DNA from: Bacillota bacterium
Lineage (GTDB): Bacteria > Bacillota > Clostridia > Acetivibrionales > DTU013
Direction: 5' to 3'
DNA length: 64,000 bases
NCBI GenBank assembly: GCA_023435745.1
Contig: JAEZMD010000005.1
Coordinates: 10,159-74,158, forward strand
The notes beneath the pieces were generated by a model. The model did not search any database and was not told the origin of the DNA. It saw only the letters and a program-made list of their open reading frames with translations. A program made the translations under genes and the position numbers. Positions 17,173 through 25,558 of the stretch are shown piece by piece. Every line of letters starts with the position of its first letter. Positions within the stretch are counted from its first letter, which is position 1.

Positions 17173-18573
17173 ATGAAAAGGATTTTGGCTCTCATTTTGG
17201 CCGCAGTTATGTTGGTCGGCTTTGCAGCTTGCGGCGCCAGCGATTCGAAAGACAATACATCAAAAGATGTTACGGTTGATGAGTCTTCGACAACTGCAAC
17301 TGAAGCAACTGACAAAGCAACAGAACCTGAGAAAGCAGCGTTAACCGGATCATTCGAGTTTTGGTCCTGTTACTCCGGAGACTCAGCAAAGTGGGAACAG
17401 TGGCGTGTTGATGAGTACAACAAGAAATTTGCAGACCAGGGGATCAAATGCGAATTACAGTTTGTACCAGACGGCGCAGGTATCAGCAACGGAAAACTTC
17501 TGTCCGCTATTGCCAGCGGAACGGCTCCTGACCTGATTGTTGTTGACAATGCAGCAAACGCATATTCTTATGCAGCAAACGATTCCTTTGAAGCACTTGA
17601 CGAGTATCTGAAAAATTCGGAAATTGACATCAACAGTTTCTTCCCGGGCTGCGCGGATGTTATCTTCTATAAAGATCAGGCCTATTTGATACCGCAGGAT
17701 TCCAATGTTGTCATGCTGTATTACAATGTTGATCTTGTGAAAGAGGCCGGTTTGGATCCGGAAAACCCTCCAAAAACAATTGATGAGCTGGATCAGTGGG
17801 CAGAAAAACTTTCTGTTAAGGCAGCTGACGGAACATATGAGCGGATTGGCTTTATTCCCTGGCAGGATCATGGAAGCGATGCCTGGATTATGCCATTCTT
17901 CTTTGGTACAAATGTATATGAACCGGATACGAACAAGCTTGATCTTACATCCGATGAAATGGTTAATTATCTGAAATGGGTTCGTTCCTATGCAGACAAA
18001 TATGGCATTGAAAATATTAATGCCATTACGGCAAATGCAGGCGGACGTTCCACTCCAGACCATCCCTTCTACAACAAAAAGATTGCTATGACAGTTACAT
18101 TGAACTCCTTTACAAATCTGATGGCTCAGTATGGTCCTAAGGACATCAACTACAAGGTTGCCCCGGTTCCAACACCTGCTGATGGATCAGGTCGTCCCGA
18201 CTCGACGCCTTTCTTTACTAATGTATTTGCAGTGCCGAAGGGTGCTGAAAACGTTGATTTAGCTTTACATTTTGTTAACTTCTGCTTATCAGCCGAAATC
18301 AGTGAAGACAATTATGGCGTATGGCGTTCGATTCCGACCATTGATGCAGAGTTTGATAAAGTAAGCTGGACGAAAAAAGGCGATCCGATCTATGCGCTTG
18401 AGAGAAAGCTCGCGAACTCTCCTTTGAGCGGCACTCCTGCGCTGTGTTCCGTTGCCACCGAGCTCGGCGATGCGTTTAAGACACTCAGAGAATCCGTTAT
18501 TCTTACAAACGCCGACATACCATCTTCTTTGAAGGCCTTGGAAGAACAGTATCAAGCAGAACTGAACAAGTAA
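17173..18573 (+). CDS. ABC sugar-binding lipoprotein
   Basis: This 466-residue solute-binding protein of the carbohydrate family 1 type starts at the ATG 8 bases after AGAGGGG. It has a lipoprotein signal peptide with lipobox FAAC (Cys20), an acidic Ser/Thr-rich linker and then the binding fold (FEFWSCYSGDSAKWEQW, LLSAIASGTAPDLIVVDN, YLIPQDSNVVMLYYNVDLVKEAGL). It would capture a sugar or glycoside outside the membrane for the two permeases encoded downstream. Aromatic residues are frequent (FWS, WAEK, WQDHGSDAW), as expected for sugar stacking. The specific ligand cannot be read from sequence; the nearby GH1 enzyme suggests a beta-glucoside. Confidence 0.92.
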   Translation: MKRILALILAAVMLVGFAACGASDSKDNTSKDVTVDESSTTATEATDKATEPEKAALTGSFEFWSCYSGDSAKWEQWRVDEYNKKFADQGIKCELQFVPDGAGISNGKLLSAIASGTAPDLIVVDNAANAYSYAANDSFEALDEYLKNSEIDINSFFPGCADVIFYKDQAYLIPQDSNVVMLYYNVDLVKEAGLDPENPPKTIDELDQWAEKLSVKAADGTYERIGFIPWQDHGSDAWIMPFFFGTNVYEPDTNKLDLTSDEMVNYLKWVRSYADKYGIENINAITANAGGRSTPDHPFYNKKIAMTVTLNSFTNLMAQYGPKDINYKVAPVPTPADGSGRPDSTPFFTNVFAVPKGAENVDLALHFVNFCLSAEISEDNYGVWRSIPTIDAEFDKVSWTKKGDPIYALERKLANSPLSGTPALCSVATELGDAFKTLRESVILTNADIPSSLKALEEQYQAELNK

Positions 18574-18602
18574 TTTGATTGCTAATAGGAACTAATTAGG
18601 CA

Positions 18603-18630
18603 GACTGGGAGATTGGAAAATCTCCCAGTC
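18603..18630 (+). other. Intercistronic stem-loop between binding protein and permeases
   Basis: A perfect 12-bp stem (18603-18614 with 18619-18630) carries a GGAA tetraloop. There is no T-tract, so it is not a simple terminator. In sugar ABC operons such hairpins commonly protect the 3' end of the binding-protein message and set its excess over the permeases. Confidence 0.6.
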
Positions 18631-18665
18631 ACTAATCCCCGAGGTTTCATTTATGGAGGTATACA

Positions 18666-19541
18666 TTGAGTCAGGTAAAGCAAATCCGTATAAATAAAAA
18701 AATGAAAAAAGCAAATTTGGAGACAGGGCTTGAAAAAACAGGTCTTTACATTATCTTGATCATTTTTGCATTGTGCTTTCTTATTCCTTTTGTATTTATG
18801 CTGCTTGGTTCATCGAAAGAACCGAGCGAATTGTTCAGAGTTCCATTCAAATGGCTTCCTGACAAGCTAATGCTGGACAACTACAAGGAACTTTTTGATT
18901 ATATTGATTTTTCCAGATATCTGAAAAACACCTTGGTAGTTGTTCTGTTTACTATTGTAGGCTCTTTGGTTTCATGCTCCATTGTGGCATACGGATTCTC
19001 CAGACTGGAATGGCGGGGGCGGGACAAGGTATTCGTTCTGGTACTCATTTCGATGATTTTACCTTATCAGGTTACGTTGGTGCCCCTCTTTATACTTTAC
19101 ACCAAACTGGGGTGGACAGGGACTTTTTTGCCGTTGACAATAACTAGCTTTTTCGGAAATCCGTTTTACATTTTCTTGCTGAGGCAATTTTATCTTGCGG
19201 TACCAAAGGAGCTTACCTATTCGGCGCGTGTAGACGGCGCTAATGAGTTTCGCATATACAGTTCCATTATACTGCCGCTTGTCAAGCCAGCTCTTGCAAC
19301 AGTAGCAATATTTGCATTCATCAGGTCATGGCATGATTTTGTAGGACCTCTGGTATTTTTAGCCGATGACAAGTTGTATACATTATCTTTGGCGGCGTCT
19401 ATGATCCAAACAGAAAAAGATCCTAAATGGAATATTTTATTTGCACTGGGAGTAATAATGGTTGTCCCGGTATTGCTGATATTTTTCTTGCTTCAGAAAT
19501 ATTTTATACAGGGTATTTCAATGTCTGGAATAAAAGGTTAA
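18666..19541 (+). CDS. Carbohydrate ABC permease (MalG type)
   Basis: This is a 291-residue inner-membrane permease with six predicted TM helices and the EAA-type loop ELTYSARVDGANEFRIYSSIILPLVKP that contacts the ATPase. TTG start 5 bases after GGAGGT. MalG-type features are the N-terminal KPSELF-like segment (SSKEPSELFRVPFKWLP) before the second helix and the C-terminal FIQGISMSGIKG. It precedes the MalF-type gene, the reverse of the usual binding protein-malF-malG order. No ATPase gene is present, so a shared MsmK-type ATPase encoded elsewhere probably powers the transporter. Confidence 0.93.
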   Translation: MSQVKQIRINKKMKKANLETGLEKTGLYIILIIFALCFLIPFVFMLLGSSKEPSELFRVPFKWLPDKLMLDNYKELFDYIDFSRYLKNTLVVVLFTIVGSLVSCSIVAYGFSRLEWRGRDKVFVLVLISMILPYQVTLVPLFILYTKLGWTGTFLPLTITSFFGNPFYIFLLRQFYLAVPKELTYSARVDGANEFRIYSSIILPLVKPALATVAIFAFIRSWHDFVGPLVFLADDKLYTLSLAASMIQTEKDPKWNILFALGVIMVVPVLLIFFLLQKYFIQGISMSGIKG

Positions 19542-19556
19542 GGAGTAGCTTAGTCA

Positions 19557-20459
19557 ATGAAAATTCAAAAAAAGGCAAATAAATTGAATTTAGAAAGAAG
19601 CGAAACGAGAAAGGGCTGGCTGTTTATTTCGCCTTGGATCATTGGATTCCTGGCATTTACCGTTTATCCTATTTGTTCATCGCTGTATTATTCGCTTTGT
19701 GAATATAAAGTTATCTCTGATCCGATATGGATTGGTATAGAAAACTATATTAATCTTTTTAAAGATAAAGTGTTCTTAACGGCGATGGGCAATACTTTAT
19801 ACATGATACTGCTTGGTATTCCGTTAACTACATGCATCACACTTGTCATGTCAATCATACTAAATAATAAGAACTTGAAATTTACATCCGGTTTTCGTGT
19901 GGTATTTTTTATACCGACGCTGGTACCGACTGTTATTGCATGCCTGTTATGGGTCTGGATGATGCAGCCTTCCGGTATTATTAACACACTGCTCGGTTAT
20001 ATTGGGATCCAGGGACCGTCATGGCTGGCAAACCCGGCATGGACGAAGCCTGCATTTATACTGATGATGATATGGACATGCGGGAATACGTTGATAATTT
20101 ATTTAGCCGGTCTTCAGGATATTCCATCCAGCCTTTATGAATCAGCTTCTATAGATGGGGCAAGCCGGCTCAGGCAGGTTTTCAATATTACAATCCCGCT
20201 ATTGCGGCCAACCTTGCTGTACAATATAGTAACTTCAGTAATCAGTGTATTTCAATGGTTTGCAGAGCCCTTTATTATTACAGGAGGCGGGCCAAATAAT
20301 TCCACGATGCTTTATTCCTTATATCTTTATAAGAATGCCTTTTCCTACTTTAAGATGGGGTATGCATCGGCAATGGCATGGATATTGCTCATTATTTCAC
20401 TAGGTATCATATTTGTGCTGTTTAAAGTGTTGAAGTTTGGAAAATCTGATATTTACTAA
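19557..20459 (+). CDS. Carbohydrate ABC permease (MalF type)
   Basis: This 300-residue permease has six TM helices. It begins with the typical cytoplasmic segment ETRKGWLFISPWIIGFLAFTVYPICSSLYYS, contains the EAA loop SSLYESASIDGASRLRQVFNITIPLLRP, and ends with the aromatic FKVLKFGKSDIY tail. It pairs with the MalG-type permease 15 bp upstream to form the translocation pore. The glycoside GH1 gene follows 62 bp later, on the same strand. Confidence 0.93.
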   Translation: MKIQKKANKLNLERSETRKGWLFISPWIIGFLAFTVYPICSSLYYSLCEYKVISDPIWIGIENYINLFKDKVFLTAMGNTLYMILLGIPLTTCITLVMSIILNNKNLKFTSGFRVVFFIPTLVPTVIACLLWVWMMQPSGIINTLLGYIGIQGPSWLANPAWTKPAFILMMIWTCGNTLIIYLAGLQDIPSSLYESASIDGASRLRQVFNITIPLLRPTLLYNIVTSVISVFQWFAEPFIITGGGPNNSTMLYSLYLYKNAFSYFKMGYASAMAWILLIISLGIIFVLFKVLKFGKSDIY

Positions 20460-20521
20460 TTTGTTAAGCAGACCGATCGATTAAAGTCTTATAAATATAA
20501 CAAGAATGGGAGAGGAATTAG

Positions 20522-21862
20522 ATGATAAAGTTTCCGAAAAATTTTCAATGGGGAGCAGCTACTGCCTCGTATCAGATTGAGGGCGCATGGAATATCGACG
20601 GTAAGGGCGAGAGCATCTGGGATCGTTTCAGTCATACTCCGGGCAGAATAATTGATCAGACGAACGGCGATGTCGCTTGCGATTTTTATCACAATTATGA
20701 AAAGGATATCGAGCTCGCAGCAAGGCTTGGTATTCAGGTATTCAGGCTTTCCATTTCATGGTCAAGGGTCATACCGGACGGTGTCGGTGAGGTTTCAAAA
20801 GCAGGAATCGACTTTTACAAAAGAGTTCTTCAATGCCTTCATGACCATAACATCAAATCTGCAGTGACGATATATCACTGGGATTTGCCGCAGGCTCTTC
20901 AGAACAGAGGAGGTTGGGGAAACCGTGAGATTACACAGTGGTATACGGAATATGCGAAGGTGCTGTTCAGAGAGCTTGGAGATCTGGTGGACTACTGGAT
21001 TACTTTGAATGAACCGTATGTTGTAGCATTTGCAGGACATTGGACGGGAGAGCATGCTCCGGGATACCGGGATTACAGTTTAGCGCTGTCGGTGGTTCAC
21101 CATCAGCTGTTATCACATGGATATGCTGTAAAAGCATACAGGGAGACTTCTTTAAAAGCGCCAATAGGCATTACCCTCAATATGAGCATGTTTTACCCAT
21201 ATGATCCGGAAGATCCTAATGACGTCGAGGTTGCAATAATAAGCAGAATGCAGAAAAATGATATTTTTGCGGAGCCGGTAATGAAGGGTAGTTATCCTAA
21301 AGAGTTTATTGAATATATGAAAAAGAAAAATGTCGTATTGCCAAAAATTACGGGAAACGATATGGAAATTATCAGTCAGAAAACAGATTTCTTTGGTTTA
21401 AATACTTATTATCCTAATACAGTTCAATATGATAAGGACAACTGGCCGATCAGCGCCAGGACAATAAGGACAGGAACCACCAGAACGGACGCGGACTGGG
21501 AGGTGAATCCCCAGGCGATGTACGAGCTTTTAATGTGGATTCAGGAGCAATACAAGCCGGAAAGCCTGATTATTACCGAGAATGGCGCTGCAAGCAATGA
21601 CTGGCTGAGTACCGACGGCAAGGTTTATGACCCCAACAGGAAGGATTATTTGGTGCGCTATCTGACGGCCGTTAAGAGAGCAATTGATAATGGCGTAAAT
21701 ATTACTGGATATTATCAGTGGTGCTTTACGGATAATTTTGAATGGGCTTGGGGAAAGGCAAGACGCTTTGGTATGGTTTATGTGGATTACGAGACCCAGA
21801 GGCGTGTTCCGAAGGAAAGTGCTTATTGGTACTCGGATGTCATAAAAAATAATGGTTTCTAA
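20522..21862 (+). CDS. GH1 beta-glucosidase
   Basis: This is a 446-residue cytoplasmic glycoside hydrolase of family 1 with no signal peptide. It has the N-terminal signature FQWGAATASYQIEGAW, acid/base Glu164 in TLNEP, nucleophile Glu353 in ITENG, and the aglycone-site segment NFEWAWGKARRFGMVYVDY. The Trp in FEWA and the absence of the 6-phospho-sugar Ser-x-Lys-x-Tyr pattern argue for an unphosphorylated beta-glucoside, consistent with ABC rather than PTS uptake. The expected reaction is release of glucose from cello-oligosaccharides or aryl/alkyl beta-glucosides. The neighbouring dehydrogenases suggest an unusual glycoside. Confidence 0.95.
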   Translation: MIKFPKNFQWGAATASYQIEGAWNIDGKGESIWDRFSHTPGRIIDQTNGDVACDFYHNYEKDIELAARLGIQVFRLSISWSRVIPDGVGEVSKAGIDFYKRVLQCLHDHNIKSAVTIYHWDLPQALQNRGGWGNREITQWYTEYAKVLFRELGDLVDYWITLNEPYVVAFAGHWTGEHAPGYRDYSLALSVVHHQLLSHGYAVKAYRETSLKAPIGITLNMSMFYPYDPEDPNDVEVAIISRMQKNDIFAEPVMKGSYPKEFIEYMKKKNVVLPKITGNDMEIISQKTDFFGLNTYYPNTVQYDKDNWPISARTIRTGTTRTDADWEVNPQAMYELLMWIQEQYKPESLIITENGAASNDWLSTDGKVYDPNRKDYLVRYLTAVKRAIDNGVNITGYYQWCFTDNFEWAWGKARRFGMVYVDYETQRRVPKESAYWYSDVIKNNGF

Positions 21863-21886
21863 AAATTGAAAGGATGGTATAAGAGT

Positions 21887-22348
21887 ATGAGTGGGGTAAT
21901 CGGAACGAATGTATTGGCGCAGGTAGGGTTTATTGTAAGAGACATTGAAGAGACAAAGAAAAAATTTGCAAAGTTTTTTGGCGTTGAGGTACCTGATTGT
22001 AATGATGCCGGAGATTATGAAATCACCGGGACCGAATATAAGGGTGATCCGGCACCATATGCAAATTGTCTGATGGCGTTTTTTGATGTTGGAGAAAAAA
22101 TCAGAATAGAATTGATTCAGCCGAACGAAGAGCCGTCAACCTGGAGAGAGTTTTTGGATCAGCACGGAGAGGGTGTACACCATCTGGCATTCAGGGTCAA
22201 GGGTATGCAGAAGACCATAGAGGCCTGTGAAGAATTCGGCATGACTCTGGTGCAAAAAGGAGAATACAATACTGGAAAAGGCAGATATGCCTATGTAGAT
22301 GCAACTGATAGTCTTAAGGTTATTCTAGAGCTGCTGGAAAATGACTAA
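21887..22348 (+). CDS. VOC-fold protein 2 (glyoxalase/epimerase-like)
   Basis: This 153-residue paralogue of VOC protein 1 starts at the ATG after GAAAGGATGG; the in-frame TTG at 21866 lacks a ribosome binding site. Shared stretches with VOC 1 include QVxxIVxDIEET, FGVxVP, ExxQPxxEPSxWxEFLDxxGEGVHHxAF. The four usual metal positions read Gln12, Glu (RIELIQP), His (GVHHLAF) and Glu (VILELLE), so it keeps one more canonical ligand than VOC 1. It sits between GH1 and the SDR gene, 18 bp before the latter. The two VOC proteins may form a heterodimer or act on successive intermediates. The reaction is unknown. Confidence 0.8.
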   Translation: MSGVIGTNVLAQVGFIVRDIEETKKKFAKFFGVEVPDCNDAGDYEITGTEYKGDPAPYANCLMAFFDVGEKIRIELIQPNEEPSTWREFLDQHGEGVHHLAFRVKGMQKTIEACEEFGMTLVQKGEYNTGKGRYAYVDATDSLKVILELLEND

Positions 22349-22366
22349 TAGGGGAGGAAGACGATA

Positions 22367-23083
22367 ATGAGAAGTGTTTTAGTTACAGGTGCAGGGGCCG
22401 GACTTGGGCTGGCGCTCGTAAAGGAGCACCGCAAATTGGGGGATAGAGTTTTTGCATGGGATTACCACATCAGCGAACAATTACGTGAGGCTGAGAAAGC
22501 GGATCAGAATATTTTTGTCTCAGAGGCGGATATTTCTAACACCGGTTCGGTTAATGCTGCTGCCGAATATGTCCGCTCAATAAGTGACAATATTGACATT
22601 GTTTACAATAACGCAGGAGTTTATTATAAAGGCTTTTATGAACAAGGTCGTCGGGAGATCATTGATTATGACTTTGATGCCGCAATTGATATGTATAGTG
22701 TCAATGCCGTCGGCGCCTTCCGTGTCGTTAAATCTTTATTGAAGTTAAATTTACTGCATTCCGGGGCTACCATATGCATGACTTCCTCTGAAGCCGGAAG
22801 CATTGGCGGATCCCCGAACGTCAGAGCATCTGAATATACGTATTGTATGTCAAAGGCGGCTCTGAATAAGGGAGCCACAATATTATACAATGATGTCGAA
22901 AAAAAAGGCATGCGAGTAATCTGTTTCCATCCAGGTTGGATGAAAACCGCTATGGGAGGTCCAAATGCGGTTATTCCTACTGAGGATACGGCAAGAGGGA
23001 TCATGAAATATACGCTTGATTTCAACTCTACGTCCAAAGATAATATGTTTATAAAATTTGACGGTACACCTATTGCCTGGTAA
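22367..23083 (+). CDS. Short-chain dehydrogenase/reductase
   Basis: This 238-residue classical SDR has the nucleotide-binding TGAGAGLGLAL at the N-terminus, NNAG, the catalytic Ser in MTSSEAGS and the Tyr/Lys pair in YTYCMSK. The Asp/Trp-Asp after beta-2 (FAWDYH) favours NAD(H) over NADP(H), an inference. It is the first of three different NAD(P)-dependent oxidoreductases in this operon. Its substrate is probably a sugar or sugar-derived alcohol/ketone. Confidence 0.88.
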   Translation: MRSVLVTGAGAGLGLALVKEHRKLGDRVFAWDYHISEQLREAEKADQNIFVSEADISNTGSVNAAAEYVRSISDNIDIVYNNAGVYYKGFYEQGRREIIDYDFDAAIDMYSVNAVGAFRVVKSLLKLNLLHSGATICMTSSEAGSIGGSPNVRASEYTYCMSKAALNKGATILYNDVEKKGMRVICFHPGWMKTAMGGPNAVIPTEDTARGIMKYTLDFNSTSKDNMFIKFDGTPIAW

Positions 23084-23121
23084 TGGATATGACAATTATT
23101 AATTGAAGAGAAGTGATCGAA

Positions 23122-24156
23122 ATGAAAGCACTTGTTCTGGAAGAATACAACAAGTTTGTCTGGAAGGATGTTGAGACCCCGTTTTATGGGGAGGAGGATG
23201 TCCTAATCAGGGTAAAAGCCTGCGCTGTTTGCGGCAGTGATGTCCACGGAATGGACGGAAGCACAGGCAGACGCATACCGCCGGTTATTATGGGTCATGA
23301 GGCGGCCGGGATCATTGAAAAATGCGGAAGCAGGGTAGAGGGGTTCAGTCCCGGGGACAGAGTCACCTTTGATTCAACAATTTATTGTGGAGTTTGTGAA
23401 GAATGTAAAAATAGACGTTACAATCTTTGCGATAATAGAAGAGTATTGGGCGTATCATGTAAAGAGTACCGCATGAATGGGGCTTTTGCCGAATATGTGG
23501 TGGTTCCTGCCCGTGTGCTCTATCATTTGCCAGAGAACGTCTCTTATGTACAGGCCAGCATGATTGAGCCCCTTTCCGTAGCATATCATGCTGTCACGCG
23601 TACCGCTGTGCCTGAGAATGGCTGTGCGGTCATTTTTGGCGTCGGGACCATTGGGATGCTGACACTACAGGTTTTGAAAGCATTTAATGTTAAAACTGTC
23701 ATTGCAGTGGATATTTCATCTGAAAGGCTGAATATGGCGTTGAAGTTCGGCGCCGATGCTGTGGTGAACGCTTTGGAGCGTGATGTCACAGAACAGATTA
23801 TGAAGCTGACGCCTGATGGCGAAGGAGCGCATGCCTGCTATGATGCAACCGGTAATTCCGCTACATTGAATAATAGCTTGAAAGTGTTAAGAAAAGGCGG
23901 AGCAGAAATACTTATCGGAAATCTTGATGCAAAGACGGAGTTCCCGCTTCAATGGGTAGTCACAAGACAGATCAGCATTTTCGGAAGCTGTGCTTCCGCG
24001 GGAGAGTACGGCCAGTGCATAGAATTGATCTCGTCTGCAAAAGTCAATGTAGATGCTTTGATTTCAAAAGTAGTCCCGATGTCGGAGGGACACGAATGGA
24101 TTACCAGGGTATATCGACGTGAAGGTGGATTGTCGAAGATCATATTGGAATTATAG
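23122..24156 (+). CDS. Zinc-dependent alcohol dehydrogenase (MDR family)
   Basis: This 344-residue medium-chain dehydrogenase starts at the ATG giving MKALVLEEYNKF; an in-frame GTG lies 9 bases upstream. The catalytic zinc site is CAVCGSDVHGMDG plus GHEAAG, the structural zinc site has four Cys in CGVCEECKNRRYNLC, and the Rossmann motif is GVGTIGMLTLQ. The pattern is that of polyol or threonine/sorbitol-type dehydrogenases. It likely oxidises a hydroxyl of the imported sugar or aglycone. The gene lies 38 bp after the SDR gene. Confidence 0.9.
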   Translation: MKALVLEEYNKFVWKDVETPFYGEEDVLIRVKACAVCGSDVHGMDGSTGRRIPPVIMGHEAAGIIEKCGSRVEGFSPGDRVTFDSTIYCGVCEECKNRRYNLCDNRRVLGVSCKEYRMNGAFAEYVVVPARVLYHLPENVSYVQASMIEPLSVAYHAVTRTAVPENGCAVIFGVGTIGMLTLQVLKAFNVKTVIAVDISSERLNMALKFGADAVVNALERDVTEQIMKLTPDGEGAHACYDATGNSATLNNSLKVLRKGGAEILIGNLDAKTEFPLQWVVTRQISIFGSCASAGEYGQCIELISSAKVNVDALISKVVPMSEGHEWITRVYRREGGLSKIILEL

Positions 24157-24259
24157 AGGCTTCATTACGCAAAGAGCTTTGACATTAGTATTTTGATATA
24201 AGTCCTGGTAGGAGTGAGAAAATCCAAGGAAATGAAAGTTAATCGAGGGAGGAAGACAG

Positions 24260-25345
24260 ATGGGAAAAAAACTGAGAACGGCGGTCATCGGCTGCGGCAA
24301 GGTTGGTCATTTTCATGCAAAGGCCTATGAAAAATGTGAGAACAGTGATTTTGTGGCTGTTTGTGATATGAATCCGGAATCTGCAGCCGCTTTCGCGAAA
24401 CAATACAATGTAAAAGCATTTACCAATGTCCAGCAAATGATTCAGGAAATGAAAGTAGAAGCGCTCAGTATCTGCACTCCGCATCCGATGCATGCCGCAC
24501 CGGCGGTGGAAGCGGCTGGTCTTGGAGTGAATCTGATCATAGAAAAGCCCCTCGCTTCTTCACTAAGTGATTGTGACAGTATTCTGAATGCCGCACAAAA
24601 AGCCGGCGTAAAGGTAGCTACTGTATGTCAGCGAAGATATTACCTGCCATGTATGAGAATGAAAAAGGCAATAGAGGATGGAAAAATTGGAAGGCCGATT
24701 ATTGGAAATGTTACAATGCTTGGCTGGCGAGATATGAAGTATTACCGCAGCGACAAATGGCGCGGAACCTGGGACGGCGAGGGCGGAGGCGTTTTAGTCA
24801 ACCAGGCGCCGCATCAACTGGATCTGCTTCTGTGGTATATGGGAGAGATCGACTATGTCTACGGCATCTGGAATACTCTGAATCACCCGGAACTGGAAGT
24901 TGACGATACAGCTGTGGCTGTGATCCGTTTTAAAAATGGAGGACTGGGCAATATTCTGGTGAGTAATTCTCAGAATCCGGCGCTCTATGGAAAGGTACAT
25001 ATACATGGTGAAAACGGAGCCTCTATCGGAGTCCAGACGGACGGCGGAGCAATGTTTATTGCAGGTGTGAGCAGCATTACAGAACCTCCGGTGAATGATC
25101 TGTGGACAGTCAGTGGAGAGGAGGATATGCTGGAAAAATGGAAAAAAGACGACGCTGACTTTTTTAACAGTGTGGATAGCATGTACTATTTCCATAATCA
25201 GCAGATCAAAGACTTCCTGGATGCGGTACTCAATGACAAAGAGCCATTGATCAGCGGATTGGATGGGCGTAGAACGGTTGAGCTGTTTACGGCAATTTAT
25301 CGTTCTACGGCAACAAATTTACCTGTGAAATTTCCATTAAAATAA
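24260..25345 (+). CDS. Gfo/Idh/MocA-family sugar dehydrogenase
   Basis: The 361-residue product has the N-terminal Rossmann motif VIGCGKVGHFHAKAY, CTPHPMHAAPA, the conserved IEKPLA loop with the catalytic-type Lys, and the C-terminal alpha/beta domain with GGGVLVNQAPHQLDLLLWYMG (the active-site His region). Family members oxidise cyclic sugars, glycosides or inositols, often at C3. It is the last gene of the operon, followed by a terminator. With GH1, two VOC proteins, an SDR and an MDR it suggests an oxidative glycoside pathway. Confidence 0.92.
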   Translation: MGKKLRTAVIGCGKVGHFHAKAYEKCENSDFVAVCDMNPESAAAFAKQYNVKAFTNVQQMIQEMKVEALSICTPHPMHAAPAVEAAGLGVNLIIEKPLASSLSDCDSILNAAQKAGVKVATVCQRRYYLPCMRMKKAIEDGKIGRPIIGNVTMLGWRDMKYYRSDKWRGTWDGEGGGVLVNQAPHQLDLLLWYMGEIDYVYGIWNTLNHPELEVDDTAVAVIRFKNGGLGNILVSNSQNPALYGKVHIHGENGASIGVQTDGGAMFIAGVSSITEPPVNDLWTVSGEEDMLEKWKKDDADFFNSVDSMYYFHNQQIKDFLDAVLNDKEPLISGLDGRRTVELFTAIYRSTATNLPVKFPLK

Positions 25346-25366
25346 TGATTTAAGTATTAGTGATTA

Positions 25367-25406
25367 GGAAGCAGGAGGACAATTCAGTTCTCGTGCTTCC
25401 TTTTTT
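25367..25406 (+). terminator. Terminator of the glycoside operon
   Basis: GGAAGCA (25367-25373) pairs with TGCTTCC (25394-25400), followed by six T residues. It lies 22 bp after the last oxidoreductase gene and supports a single transcript from the promoter at 16.5 kb. Confidence 0.8.
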
Positions 25407-25558
25407 AGTTTTAATGCTCTGAGAATAAATAGTCTACGTGTAATGCCCTTGATGGGTTTGTTAATGTAGCGTAGAAATGGAACAAACTTCTGTAAATGCA
25501 GTCTAATAACCTGTAGTTAGTTTTATTAGCTAAAGGATTAATAGATGAGGTGAAGAAA

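Noticed and set aside
24179..24202. TTGACA followed by TATAAG before the Gfo/Idh/MocA gene
   Set aside because: The spacer is only 12 bp, too short for a standard promoter; the gene is more likely read from the operon promoter.
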